Of a stretch of 21,095 nucleotides of DNA, positions 1-7,400 are shown piece by piece. The number at the start of each line of letters is the position of its first letter. Position 1 is the first letter of the stretch. The notes under the pieces are model-generated. The model did no database searches. It had not been told where the DNA came from and saw only the letters and a program-made list of their open reading frames with translations. Source of the stretch: a virus. The stretch spans positions 1 through 21,095 of IMG/VR virus record IMGVR_UViG_3300036761_000167. The stretch is one strand, 5' to 3'. A program made the translations under genes and the position numbers.

Positions 1-188
1 GTCGTGATACGGCCGAACAGCTTGATGCGGATGGCCTTGCCGAGGAACTGGTTGAAGTAGCCAGCGCCCAGTGCCGGGAAGGCTCCAACCGGGTAGAGCG
101 CCTTGGCAGTAGCCGCCAGTGTGACAGCCGCAACGTCGGCGGCGACGAACGGAGTTCGCGTGTCGTGATAGAAGATGCCGTCAGCCAT
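1..188 (-). CDS. virion structural protein, N-terminal part (cut by window edge)
   Basis: The first 62 codons of a gene that runs off the low end of the window. It starts at an ATG (complement of 186-188) and begins MADGIFYHDTRTPFVAADVA, continuing with alternating hydrophobic residues and the stretch KAIRIKLFGRITT, which suggests a beta-rich fold. A Shine-Dalgarno-like TAGGAG lies about 12 bases upstream, overlapping the stop of the preceding gene, so it is translated with the tail and fibre genes before it. From memory, similar N-termini occur in uncharacterised virion proteins of metagenomic tailed phages, but I cannot name a family. A tail or head decoration role is inferred only from position after fibre genes. 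Confidence 0.75.
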   Translation of the reverse strand, partial: MADGIFYHDTRTPFVAADVAAVTLAATAKALYPVGAFPALGAGYFNQFLGKAIRIKLFGRIT

Positions 189-203
189 GTTGGAAGTCTA
201 CTC

Positions 204-572
204 CTACGGGTCGTTGTTGTCCATGGTGGAGGTCGTGCCCTTGACGGTGTACGTGCCCTGTGCCGCAAACACTTCGTCCGTGACGTCCTTTTTCCAGTAG
301 CGCACGGTGCCTGCCACGTTCCAGCAGGAGACCCATGCGACGGTGGAGGCAGGGACGTCGAAGACGACGTCACCATTCTGGGTCGCGACGCCAGCCGCCG
401 CTGCATTCCACGCGACGGCCTTGCGGGCGTACGCGGGGGACCCGCCAGTCAGTTCCCCGGTCGCCGAGTTAGCGCCTCCGGGGTCTACATTGTGGAGTGC
501 GAGGCGCAGGGCGACCGCAGCCACAGCATCGACCATGATATTGCGTGAGGTCGTATCCCAATCGTTAGCCAC
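204..572 (-). CDS. small tail-fibre-type structural protein
   Basis: A 122-residue protein starting at GTG, with GGAG 7 bases upstream. That site lies inside the end of the collagen-like gene, and the two genes overlap by 8 bases. The order of motifs (ALRLALHNVDPGG near residue 25, then a glycine-rich turn, YARKAV, DVPASTVAWVSCWN near residue 80, and FAAQGTYTV near the end) matches a short protein common in phages of actinobacteria and usually annotated as a tail fibre or minor tail protein. It is predicted to be nearly all beta strand. No enzyme motif is visible. Family recognition is by remembered pattern, so the exact role (fibre tip, collar or baseplate add-on) is open. Confidence 0.65.
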   Translation of the reverse strand: MANDWDTTSRNIMVDAVAAVALRLALHNVDPGGANSATGELTGGSPAYARKAVAWNAAAAGVATQNGDVVFDVPASTVAWVSCWNVAGTVRYWKKDVTDEVFAAQGTYTVKGTTSTMDNNDP

Positions 573-1056
573 GGGTTAGCTCCAACGGCCTTCCAGCCGC
601 GTCCCGCTTGACCGTGAACGTGCGCTTGCTTTCATCACTCAGATACTCTATCACCGTAGCGACCCGCTGGCTAGTGTCCCGCTGGAACTCGGCACGGACC
701 ACGACGGGACCGGGCACGCCGCGCGGGCCACGCAGCCCGGGCTGTCCCGGCGCACCGGGCGACCCGTTGAGGCCATTGAGGCCAGCGGCCCCATCGCGGC
801 CATCGAGCCCGTTGAGTCCGTTGATGCCATCGCGTCCATCAGCCCCGTCGCGGCCGGGAGCGCCGTCCTGCCCGGGTACACCCTGCGGCCCGGTGTCTCC
901 CTTGTCGCCCTTCTCTCCTTTGAGTCGTTCCTCCAAATCAGCCTGCTCTTGCTCAGCCGCTTCCTCGGCCGCTTCTGCGGCGGCCTCTGCGGCGGCCAGT
1001 GCTGCGGCCTCGCGCGCCAGTCGTGCTGCACGAGCCATGCCCCACCCGTCAGGCAT
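565..1056 (-). CDS. collagen-like tail fibre protein
   Basis: A 163-residue protein in three parts. First comes an alanine/glutamate-rich helical stretch (about residues 10-45) likely to form a trimeric coiled coil. Next are 23 uninterrupted Gly-X-Y triplets plus a final Gly-Pro (about residues 47-117), such as GEKGDKGDTG and GLNGLDGRDG. A C-terminal domain of about 45 residues ends in RPLELTRG. Collagen-like repeats in phages form rigid trimeric shafts in tail fibres, so this is probably part of the receptor-binding apparatus. I place the start at the ATG overlapping the stop of the upstream gene (ATGCCTGA, GGGAG 4 bases before it). An internal ATG at 1036-1038 giving MARAARLA is the alternative. 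The end overlaps the next gene by 8 bases. Confidence 0.85.
   Translation of the reverse strand: MPDGWGMARAARLAREAAALAAAEAAAEAAEEAAEQEQADLEERLKGEKGDKGDTGPQGVPGQDGAPGRDGADGRDGINGLNGLDGRDGAAGLNGLNGSPGAPGQPGLRGPRGVPGPVVVRAEFQRDTSQRVATVIEYLSDESKRTFTVKRDAAGRPLELTRG
706..918 (-). repeat. collagen Gly-X-Y coding repeat
   Basis: This stretch encodes 23 consecutive Gly-X-Y triplets. Aspartate, asparagine, leucine and proline are frequent at X and Y, and DNA-level near repeats such as the GLNGL units are visible. The repeat number could vary between relatives by slippage. Confidence 0.9.
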
Positions 1057-2473
1057 AGGACTCCCAGAACCACATGTGGCTCCCGTCCGTCGAGCCCGGG
1101 TCGAGCAGCGTGCCATTGACGGTCACGGTGTACGCGCTGGTACCGGCCGGGATGAATGGCCATGTCGTGGAGTTGGTGAAGGTCAGCCAGCTCCGGCGCA
1201 GCGACTCGACGCCGTTCTCCTGCACGGTGAACAGCTTGTCACGCTTGAAGCGCAGAAGGCGGTAGGACACCTTCGAGTAGTTGGACACGGTGTAGTTGAC
1301 CGTGATGTCGATGACTGCCCCGCCCGAGGTCAGTGACACGGAGAAGGCGTTGGCGGTCAGCCCGGTGGCAGACACGAAGTAGGTCGTGTTCAGGTTCAGG
1401 CCGGTCCCGCCCGTCAGGGTGGTGAAGTAGACCCGGTCCCCTGCGAGCAGGCCGTGGCCGGTCAGGGTGACGAGGTCCGTCCCGGCGTTGGCCGTGACCC
1501 CGGTGTAGGCAGGGTCGGTCGTGGCGGGAATTGCAATCGTGAAGTTCGAGCCGCCAGCGGAGACCGTGATGGTCCCAGCCTGTGCGCCGACTGCCATGAG
1601 CATGTTGAGCGGAGCGTTGTAGGTGCCGCGATTGAGGAAGTTGCCAGCGAAGGTCTGGAACTTGGACGCCTCGACTCGGGTGTAGTCCACCGTGATGTTG
1701 ACGGTGGCGCCACCGTTCGTGAGGCTCACGGCGAAGGCGGTAGAGGTCAGCCCGGCCGCGAGGACGTAGTAGCTGGTGTTCAGGCCGAGGCCCGTCCCGC
1801 CAGCAAGGCGCGAGAAGAAGATGCGGTCCCCGGCGACGAGGCCGTGGGCGGACAGGAACGACACAAGGTCGGTGGCCTGTGCGGCCGTGCCGTTGTTGAG
1901 CACGACGCCATCGGCGAAGGCCACGTCCTGCGGTGTGATGCCCTCGAAGGTCGGGTCACGCATCGTGAACATCCCGGACCAACTCATGGCCATGGCGTCT
2001 CCGTCCACGCCGCCGTGCTGGTCACGGTTGATGGGGGAGTGGAACCCCTTGGGCATGACGAGGGCGCGCATTTCAATTGCCCCAGTCGGGAAGTTGACAT
2101 TGTCATTCGTCGGGACGCTGAAGTACAGCGGCAGGTAGCCCTTGTCGCCCGGGATTTCCCGGGCCGCGAGCGTGGGGCTCATCGTCGCCCGGAGCTGCCA
2201 GAGGATGTCGTAGCACAGGGCGCGAGTCTTGCCGTACACGGTGCCCGAGAGGCGGATGCGCCGCCCACCGAGGAAGGGGCTGCCGACGTCCATGCCGTCA
2301 GCCTCCGCGCGCTTCTCGGTGAACTGGACGATGTCAACGTCATCGGGGTCGAACTCGTCAATGACGGAGCCCGCGATGCCCTTACCCAGCCCGTCGGAGC
2401 TGTCCACCCCGGACGCGACTGCGGCGTCGTTCAGCTTGAAGTTGCGGTAGATGATGTCCCGGGTGGTGTCCAT
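1049..2473 (-). CDS. Dit-like distal tail / baseplate protein with two inserted beta modules
   Basis: A 474-residue protein. Residues about 65-175 contain FLGGRRIRLSGTVYGKT, a run of leucines spaced as in a helix, LYFSVPTND and FTMRDPTFEG, the layout typical of distal tail (Dit-like) proteins of long-tailed phages. Two copies of an 75-residue module follow (about 190-265 and 323-397), sharing AGDR[IV][YF]F, GGTGL.LNT and AF[AS]VSLT. Similar modules are often reported in phage proteins as E1_FCCH-like domains. The C-terminus (WLTFTNSTTWPFIPAGTSAYTVTV) resembles the closing jelly-roll strand of such proteins. The start is an ATG preceded by GGGGAGG only one base away, after the capsid terminator. 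Dit identity is inferred from pattern; another tail protein with the same fold is possible. Confidence 0.6.
   Translation of the reverse strand: MDTTRDIIYRNFKLNDAAVASGVDSSDGLGKGIAGSVIDEFDPDDVDIVQFTEKRAEADGMDVGSPFLGGRRIRLSGTVYGKTRALCYDILWQLRATMSPTLAAREIPGDKGYLPLYFSVPTNDNVNFPTGAIEMRALVMPKGFHSPINRDQHGGVDGDAMAMSWSGMFTMRDPTFEGITPQDVAFADGVVLNNGTAAQATDLVSFLSAHGLVAGDRIFFSRLAGGTGLGLNTSYYVLAAGLTSTAFAVSLTNGGATVNITVDYTRVEASKFQTFAGNFLNRGTYNAPLNMLMAVGAQAGTITVSAGGSNFTIAIPATTDPAYTGVTANAGTDLVTLTGHGLLAGDRVYFTTLTGGTGLNLNTTYFVSATGLTANAFSVSLTSGGAVIDITVNYTVSNYSKVSYRLLRFKRDKLFTVQENGVESLRRSWLTFTNSTTWPFIPAGTSAYTVTVNGTLLDPGSTDGSHMWFWESYA
1283..1507 (-). repeat. beta module copy 2 in Dit-like protein
   Basis: Codes residues about 323-397, with GLLAGDRVYF, GGTGLNLNTTYFV and NAFSVSLTSGG. 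It aligns end to end with copy 1, and more distantly with the module inside the major capsid protein. Confidence 0.8.
1679..1906 (-). repeat. beta module copy 1 in Dit-like protein
   Basis: Codes residues about 190-265. It is recognisable by GLVAGDRIFF, GGTGLGLNTSYYV and TAFAVSLTNGG. It is clearly related to copy 2 in the same gene, also at DNA level, for example in the segment encoding AGDR and GGTGL. Confidence 0.8.
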
Positions 2474-2491
2474 GCCTCCCCATGGTACATG

Positions 2492-2526
2492 AACAACCCC
2501 CCTGCCGCAATGGCAGAGGGGTTGTT
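2492..2526 (-). terminator. hairpin terminator after the major capsid gene
   Basis: A 15-position inverted repeat (2492-2506 with 2512-2526) with one C-A mismatch and a 5-base loop. The stem is GC-rich in the middle and closed by AACAA/TTGTT. On the minus strand it lies 34 bases past the capsid stop and just before the Dit-like gene, ending in TTGTT, a short T-rich tail. It probably ends or weakens transcription after the capsid gene, so that capsid mRNA exceeds tail mRNA. Confidence 0.85.
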
Positions 2527-2559
2527 TGGACCGACTAGAGGAGCGTCACTCCCCAGCTA

Positions 2560-3789
2560 CTAGAGCTGAGACGTGTGCTCGATGCGGCGGTACCGCGCGG
2601 GCGTGACACCAGTTGCGTTGGTGCCTTCTCCCATGATGACCGCCCCGAACATCCCCTTCCAGCCAATCTGAGTGAGCTGGTGCAGAGGGTCCGTGGTCCC
2701 ACCCGGCTGGGTGAGGTAGGTCTGGATGGAGCCCCAGTCACCGAAGGCGTACGCCTCCGGGCCGAAGATGACCGCGTTGAGCACGTCGTTCACGACGTTC
2801 ATCGTCAGGACAGTGGTGTCCGACGTGATGTCGATGGCCGCACCGTTCAGCGTCGCGCTGAGCTTGAACACGAGGTTCGAGGTCGGCTGGACGATGAAGT
2901 AGGTGCTGCCCGCCGTCAGGCCAGCGCCACCAGTGATGGTGGCAATCTTGACGCGGTTGCCCGCGACAAGGTTGGTCGGCGCCGTGATGGTGACGTTGTC
3001 GGTCGCAGCGATGGCCGCAGCGCCGACGTTGGTGACGAGCGGCCCAAGGACCGCAGCGAACGAGACCGAAGCAGGCGACTCGATGAACCGAACCCCGGCG
3101 TACCGGCCGACCTCGCCCGTGAACAGGGCTTGGCTGCCAGCGTAACGCTGGGCGTCAATCCACCCACCCACCGCCGTATCGCTTTCGAGGTCGAAGGTCG
3201 AACCCGGGTGCACGATGGCGCGATAGGTGCCGTCCGCGAAGGTCGGGACAGCGGCTGCCTTCAGCCGGGCGACGGTCAGTTTGACCAGCGCGCCGGTAAG
3301 AGGCGAGTTGCTGTTGATGGTCGCGCGGGAAGTCCCCGACGCATACGTGACCTGCGCCCCAGCGGACAGAACCTCGGCGACCCGACGGTCGGCCGTGGCA
3401 ATGGCGTTGCGCGCAATCCGGTCAGCGGCCTCGCTCAGGAGGTCGAAAGGCGACTCCATGAGGCCGATGTCCGAGAGCTTGATGACACGACCGGCCTGAT
3501 TGGCAGAGAATTCCTCGTAGCCAATCGCGAGGTCTTCCGTCGTGTTCGGCGCGCCTTCATTGAGCCACGGGAGGGTGCCCGGGTTCGGCGTGCCAGCGAC
3601 GACAGACATGTCGGCGATGTTGATGAACCGCATGACGTTGTTCGTGCCCTTGACGAACGACGCCTCACGGAAGTTGCCCGGAAGAATGTGCGGCAGCGGT
3701 GCGCGCAGCAGTTCCTCCAGACGCTTGTTGACCAGAGCGACAACCGTCTGGTTGAAGTTCGTAGTCGCGGTAGAGATGATGGTGCCCAT
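2560..3789 (-). CDS. major capsid protein, N4-gp56 family
   Basis: A 409-residue shell protein with an HK97-type fold. Features of the N4-gp56 family: an N-terminal helix with RLEELLRAPLPHILPG (about 23-38), LSDIGLMESPFDLLSEAADRIARN (split here as about 105-128), YRAIVHPGSTFDL (about 189-201), GGWIDAQRYAG (about 208-218) and GEVGRYAGVRFIES (about 225-238). The C-terminus has VIFGPEAYAFGDWGS (about 340-354). Between residues 248 and 338 an extra beta-rich module interrupts what is normally a short link, probably forming a surface domain. It is preceded by a scaffold-like gene and followed by a strong terminator, as expected for an abundant protein. The start is an ATG whose nearest purine-rich site, GGAGAAAG, is rather far (about 13-17 bases). 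Confidence 0.9.
   Translation of the reverse strand: MGTIISTATTNFNQTVVALVNKRLEELLRAPLPHILPGNFREASFVKGTNNVMRFINIADMSVVAGTPNPGTLPWLNEGAPNTTEDLAIGYEEFSANQAGRVIKLSDIGLMESPFDLLSEAADRIARNAIATADRRVAEVLSAGAQVTYASGTSRATINSNSPLTGALVKLTVARLKAAAVPTFADGTYRAIVHPGSTFDLESDTAVGGWIDAQRYAGSQALFTGEVGRYAGVRFIESPASVSFAAVLGPLVTNVGAAAIAATDNVTITAPTNLVAGNRVKIATITGGAGLTAGSTYFIVQPTSNLVFKLSATLNGAAIDITSDTTVLTMNVVNDVLNAVIFGPEAYAFGDWGSIQTYLTQPGGTTDPLHQLTQIGWKGMFGAVIMGEGTNATGVTPARYRRIEHTSQL
2776..3048 (-). repeat. beta module inserted in the major capsid protein
   Basis: Codes residues about 248-338 of the capsid protein. NVTITAPTNLVAGNRVKIAT, ITGGAGLTAGSTYFIV and VFKLSATLNGAAID align with AGDRVYF, GGTGLNLNTTYFV and AFSVSLTSGGAVID in the Dit-like protein. 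A likely decoration or adhesion domain on the capsid surface. Confidence 0.75.
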
Positions 3790-3824
3790 GGTGGGTGGTG
3801 GTCTTTCTCCGGTCTAGCCGGGGT

Positions 3825-4379
3825 CTAGAGCCAGTCTGGTGTCATGGTCTTCAGTCGAGCCTTGATGTCCTCAGACGTGTCGGGCTTGACCGTAGTACCA
3901 ACGGCACTTCCGCTGGCGGCGCGATTGCTCGCGTTGGGGTTCTGTGGAGTCGGGGGTTCTCCCTCGACAGGGGTCTCGGCGAACATGGCCTCGAAGTATG
4001 CGAGCCGGACCTCATCGGTGATTTCCGGGAGCTGGGCTCGTGCGTTCGGGTACTTGACGTCGAGGATTTTTCCGTTGGCTGTGACCTCCGCCTGCGAGGC
4101 TCGCTTCTCAGCGGCTTCCAAACGGGCTTGAAGGGTGGCGATGTCGGCTGCCTTGGTCTGGTCTGCGTCACGGTCGGCCGCCTCGTACTTGGCGAGCTTG
4201 GCCTGTGCATCCGTGAGTTGACGAGCGGCTTCCTGACGAGCTGCCTCTGCTCCTGCCTGACGCTTCCGTGCGAGGGCGAGCTGGTCCACCGCTGGTGTGG
4301 CCGTCGGGTCCGGGGTCTCGGTAGAGCCCTCGCCTTCTGGCGACGTTGCGCTGGTCGCGCCGTCGATAAGGTCTGTCAT
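3825..4379 (-). CDS. capsid scaffolding-like protein
   Basis: A 184-residue acidic, low-complexity protein: a Thr/Pro/Glu-rich N-terminus (about 1-35), a long helix rich in Ala, Gln, Lys and Glu (about 38-105, for example RLEAAEKRASQAEVTANG) able to form a coiled coil, and a short C-terminal helix IKARLKTMTPDWL. Size, coiled coil and position immediately before the capsid gene are typical of phage scaffolding proteins, which guide shell assembly and then leave. I chose the ATG giving MTDLIDGATS because an AGAAAGAGAG tract lies 13 bases upstream. An in-frame ATG 12 codons earlier, inside the ATTGCAAT motif, lacks a ribosome site. Confidence 0.75.
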   Translation of the reverse strand: MTDLIDGATSATSPEGEGSTETPDPTATPAVDQLALARKRQAGAEAARQEAARQLTDAQAKLAKYEAADRDADQTKAADIATLQARLEAAEKRASQAEVTANGKILDVKYPNARAQLPEITDEVRLAYFEAMFAETPVEGEPPTPQNPNASNRAASGSAVGTTVKPDTSEDIKARLKTMTPDWL

Positions 4380-4430
4380 TGGGGAAACACTACTCTCTTT
4401 CTGCGGACATTGCAATAGCCCGCGTTACTG
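4380..4430 (-). other. short intergenic gap before scaffold gene
   Basis: About 50 bases between the stop of the giant protein and the scaffold start. It holds an AGAAAGAGAG ribosome-site candidate and one ATTGCAAT (4409-4416), the only one of the 20 motif copies lying outside a chosen coding region. No convincing promoter is seen. Confidence 0.5.
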
Positions 4431-7400
4431 TCACTTCGCCGTGACGAAAAGTTCCTTCAGCCGAGCGAGGTCATCCGCAAGGATGGGCGCCAGTGCTGCC
4501 GCAGGAGTTGGTCCTGAGATGCTGGAGTCTACACCGCTCAGCGCAGCGCCACCAGCCGGGGCGCCGCCAGCCGGGGCGGGCAGGTTGATGAGGGATTGCA
4601 ATGCGGGCTGCTGAGCCTGCTCGTTCTGGAGTGACTGCACGGCACCCGGGATTTCCTCCACCGTGTTGACGACCTGTGCCACCCAACGCTGCGGGCTGAT
4701 GGTGGCCAGCTCGTCCCTCCACATGGCGCCGGGGTCCTTGCCGTTGAAGATGTCGCGCACGAGCGGAGACATGCGGGCCTCGTGCGAGGACCACGGCAGC
4801 GACGGCGTCAGATAGTCCGCGAGGAAGGCCCCGGAGGAGTTGTCCACGGCGCTCATCTTCTTGTCGAAGTCCGTGTCGTACTCGCGCTGCACGGCGATGG
4901 CGCGCTGGACGTCGTTGATGATGTATGTGGCGGCGTACGGGTTCTTCGCGAGGAACTTCACGCTCTCCGGCAGGACCTTGCCCCACATGTAGCTCGACGG
5001 GTAGAGGCCGAACAGCGGGTGGTTCAGGCTGCGCTCCAGCACGGACCGCTTGGTCTGCATCTCGGCCAGCCGGAAGACGTCCTGCTGAGCGTCTTGGATT
5101 TTGTTCTTCAGCAGCGAGATGACCAGCCCGTGGGTTCGATTGAAATTGACGGCGTTCGTCGTCGGGACCTTCTCAACGAGGTCGCGGAGGTCGCTGCGGG
5201 TGCGGGCACCCAGCTCTGCGCCGATGTTGTCCTGCACCCACTTCGAGAGCGCCTGCATGTAGCCCTCGACCTCGGGGTTCGGATGCGGCTTGCCGGAGAC
5301 GATGCGCTCCTTCACCATCTGGGGGAAGTTGTTGCCGAAGAAATTGTCATAGGGGTCGGCCTCCATCGGATGCCACACGCCATCCACGCCCAGCATCTCC
5401 GTCTTCTCGGGCGGGATGTGGCCGACGGTCAGGCGGTCCTCGCCGCCGATGTGGCGCCCGGGGCCAATCTGGCCGGGGACGTCAGCCTCCTTGACGCGGA
5501 AGATGGCCTCGCCCTCGTTACGGTTGTAGAACGAGGTCGGCTTGCCGGTGGTCACGCCGATGTGGTCAGGGATGCCGCCAGCGGCAGCGCCCGGCTTCTC
5601 GACGCGGTAGACGTAGCCCGGCTCGACCTTGAAGGACTTGGGCAGGGCAGCGACGGCCGGGCGCGGTGCGGCGCCGGGGGCCGACTTCGGCACGACGTAC
5701 TCAAACTGGGCGGGCTCGATGTGCGGGTTCACGGCGCCCGTGGCCTTCTCGAACTCCTGCATCAGGGTCTCCTGCGCGGAGACGTCAAGGTGCGAGCGCC
5801 ACACCTTGGTCCACTCCTCCAAGGGCTGCGACGCCTTCCCGGCCCGCAGGAACTCGATGAGCTGGCCCATGTGCGTGTCAAGGCCCTTGCCGCCGATGTT
5901 CGAGCCCATCACGCCGGACATGTACTCCCACGGGTCCATGCCCCGGTTCTTAGCCTCCATTGCAATGATGTCCTGCGCCTCCGCAGCGAAGTGGGGGCTG
6001 ATGTCCAGCCCGCCCTCGTCAATCGGCTTGGCCAGTCGCGCCCAATAGTTGTCCCACGTGTCGCCGAAGTAGTCCAGCGCCCGCTTGATGACGTCCGGGT
6101 GCAGGTGCATCTTGGTGCGAAGCTGCTCCTCCAGCCACGGGATGTCGTGCTCGCCCTTGACCAGCATGAAGGACCCGTTGACCTTCTCGACGTGGCCGGT
6201 GACGTCACGGCGGAGCGCGGCGCCGTCGGCATAGCCTGACCCAACCTCCTGCGCGAGGTCGTCAGGATGGAAGGACTGGATTTCGCCGATGCTGTTGGGC
6301 ACGGCCCACTCGCCTTCGCGGAGGAGCATGGTGTGGTCAAGCGTGCCGTCAGGATTGACGCGCGTGTGGCGCCAGCCGGACAGCATGTCCTGCGTGTACT
6401 GGAGGCCGACCTCATCCCGGGTGAGGTTCCGCCCGGCCAGCTCGTTGTAGTGCATTGTAATCTCGTCGATGTTGGTCCTGAAGCGGTCGGCCTCGGCCAG
6501 CATCTCGGCTCGCATCTGCGGGTCCGCAGCCTGCTCAGCGACAGTCTTCAGGTTCTCCAGTGCGCCCTCAACGATGTCGCCCATGCGCGCGTGCAGCATG
6601 TTCGTCATGTTGTTGGCGATGATGGCGTCAGGCGCACGAGCGATTTGGGTCAGCTTGTTCGCGTCGAGGCCCGCCTGCTGGAACCCGGAGCGGATGCCCT
6701 CGGTGAAGTTAGAGTGGGTGGCGAACTCGGGCATGTCCATGCTGAAGTGGCGCCCGAGGCCAGTCCGGCCCATGTTCTCGGTGATGGCCCGCAGGGTGGC
6801 GTTGGCCTCGGACAGAGCGCCCTTGCCAACCGGGATGATGCCCTCGATGACGGAGTAGTACGGCGCGTCGGTGACGCGCTGGATGACGAACATCGGATTG
6901 AAGACGTACCGCATCTTGTTGTAGACGCCGACCGTCAACTGGCCCGACACGTTGCTGCCATCTTGGATGGGGCCGGGCATGTGGCGAAGCGCAACGCGTG
7001 CCTTCTGGGAGAGCGCAGAGGTCACTCCCATGATGCGGAAGTCGCCCTCGGCCGCCTGAAGCAGATGGTCCATGACAACGTGAACGTCGAGCGCGGCCCC
7101 GTTCGCCATCCTGAAGTCGATGGGGATGATGTCGTGGATTTCCTTCCACAGGTTCTCGGGCTTGATGCCGCGCACATTGGAATAGTCGAGCCCAGCAACC
7201 TCCTTGGCGCGCTTCATGATTGCCGCCGAGATGGGCTTGGGGATGCCCGCGTCGAACGTGCTGCGCTCGAACCGCTGGTCGATGTTCTTGACGAGGCGCT
7301 GCCCCGTCACGCCATCGCGGAGCGTGTTGATGTACGCCTCAACGGACTCGACGGGCTTGGTCAGGCTCTCGGCCTTGGACGGTCCGATGATTTGCCCGAG

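Noticed and set aside
3790-3824. A terminator between scaffold and capsid genes (CCGG with intervening TCTAG)
   Set aside because: The possible stem is only four bases of self-complementary CCGG, with no T tract, too weak to call.
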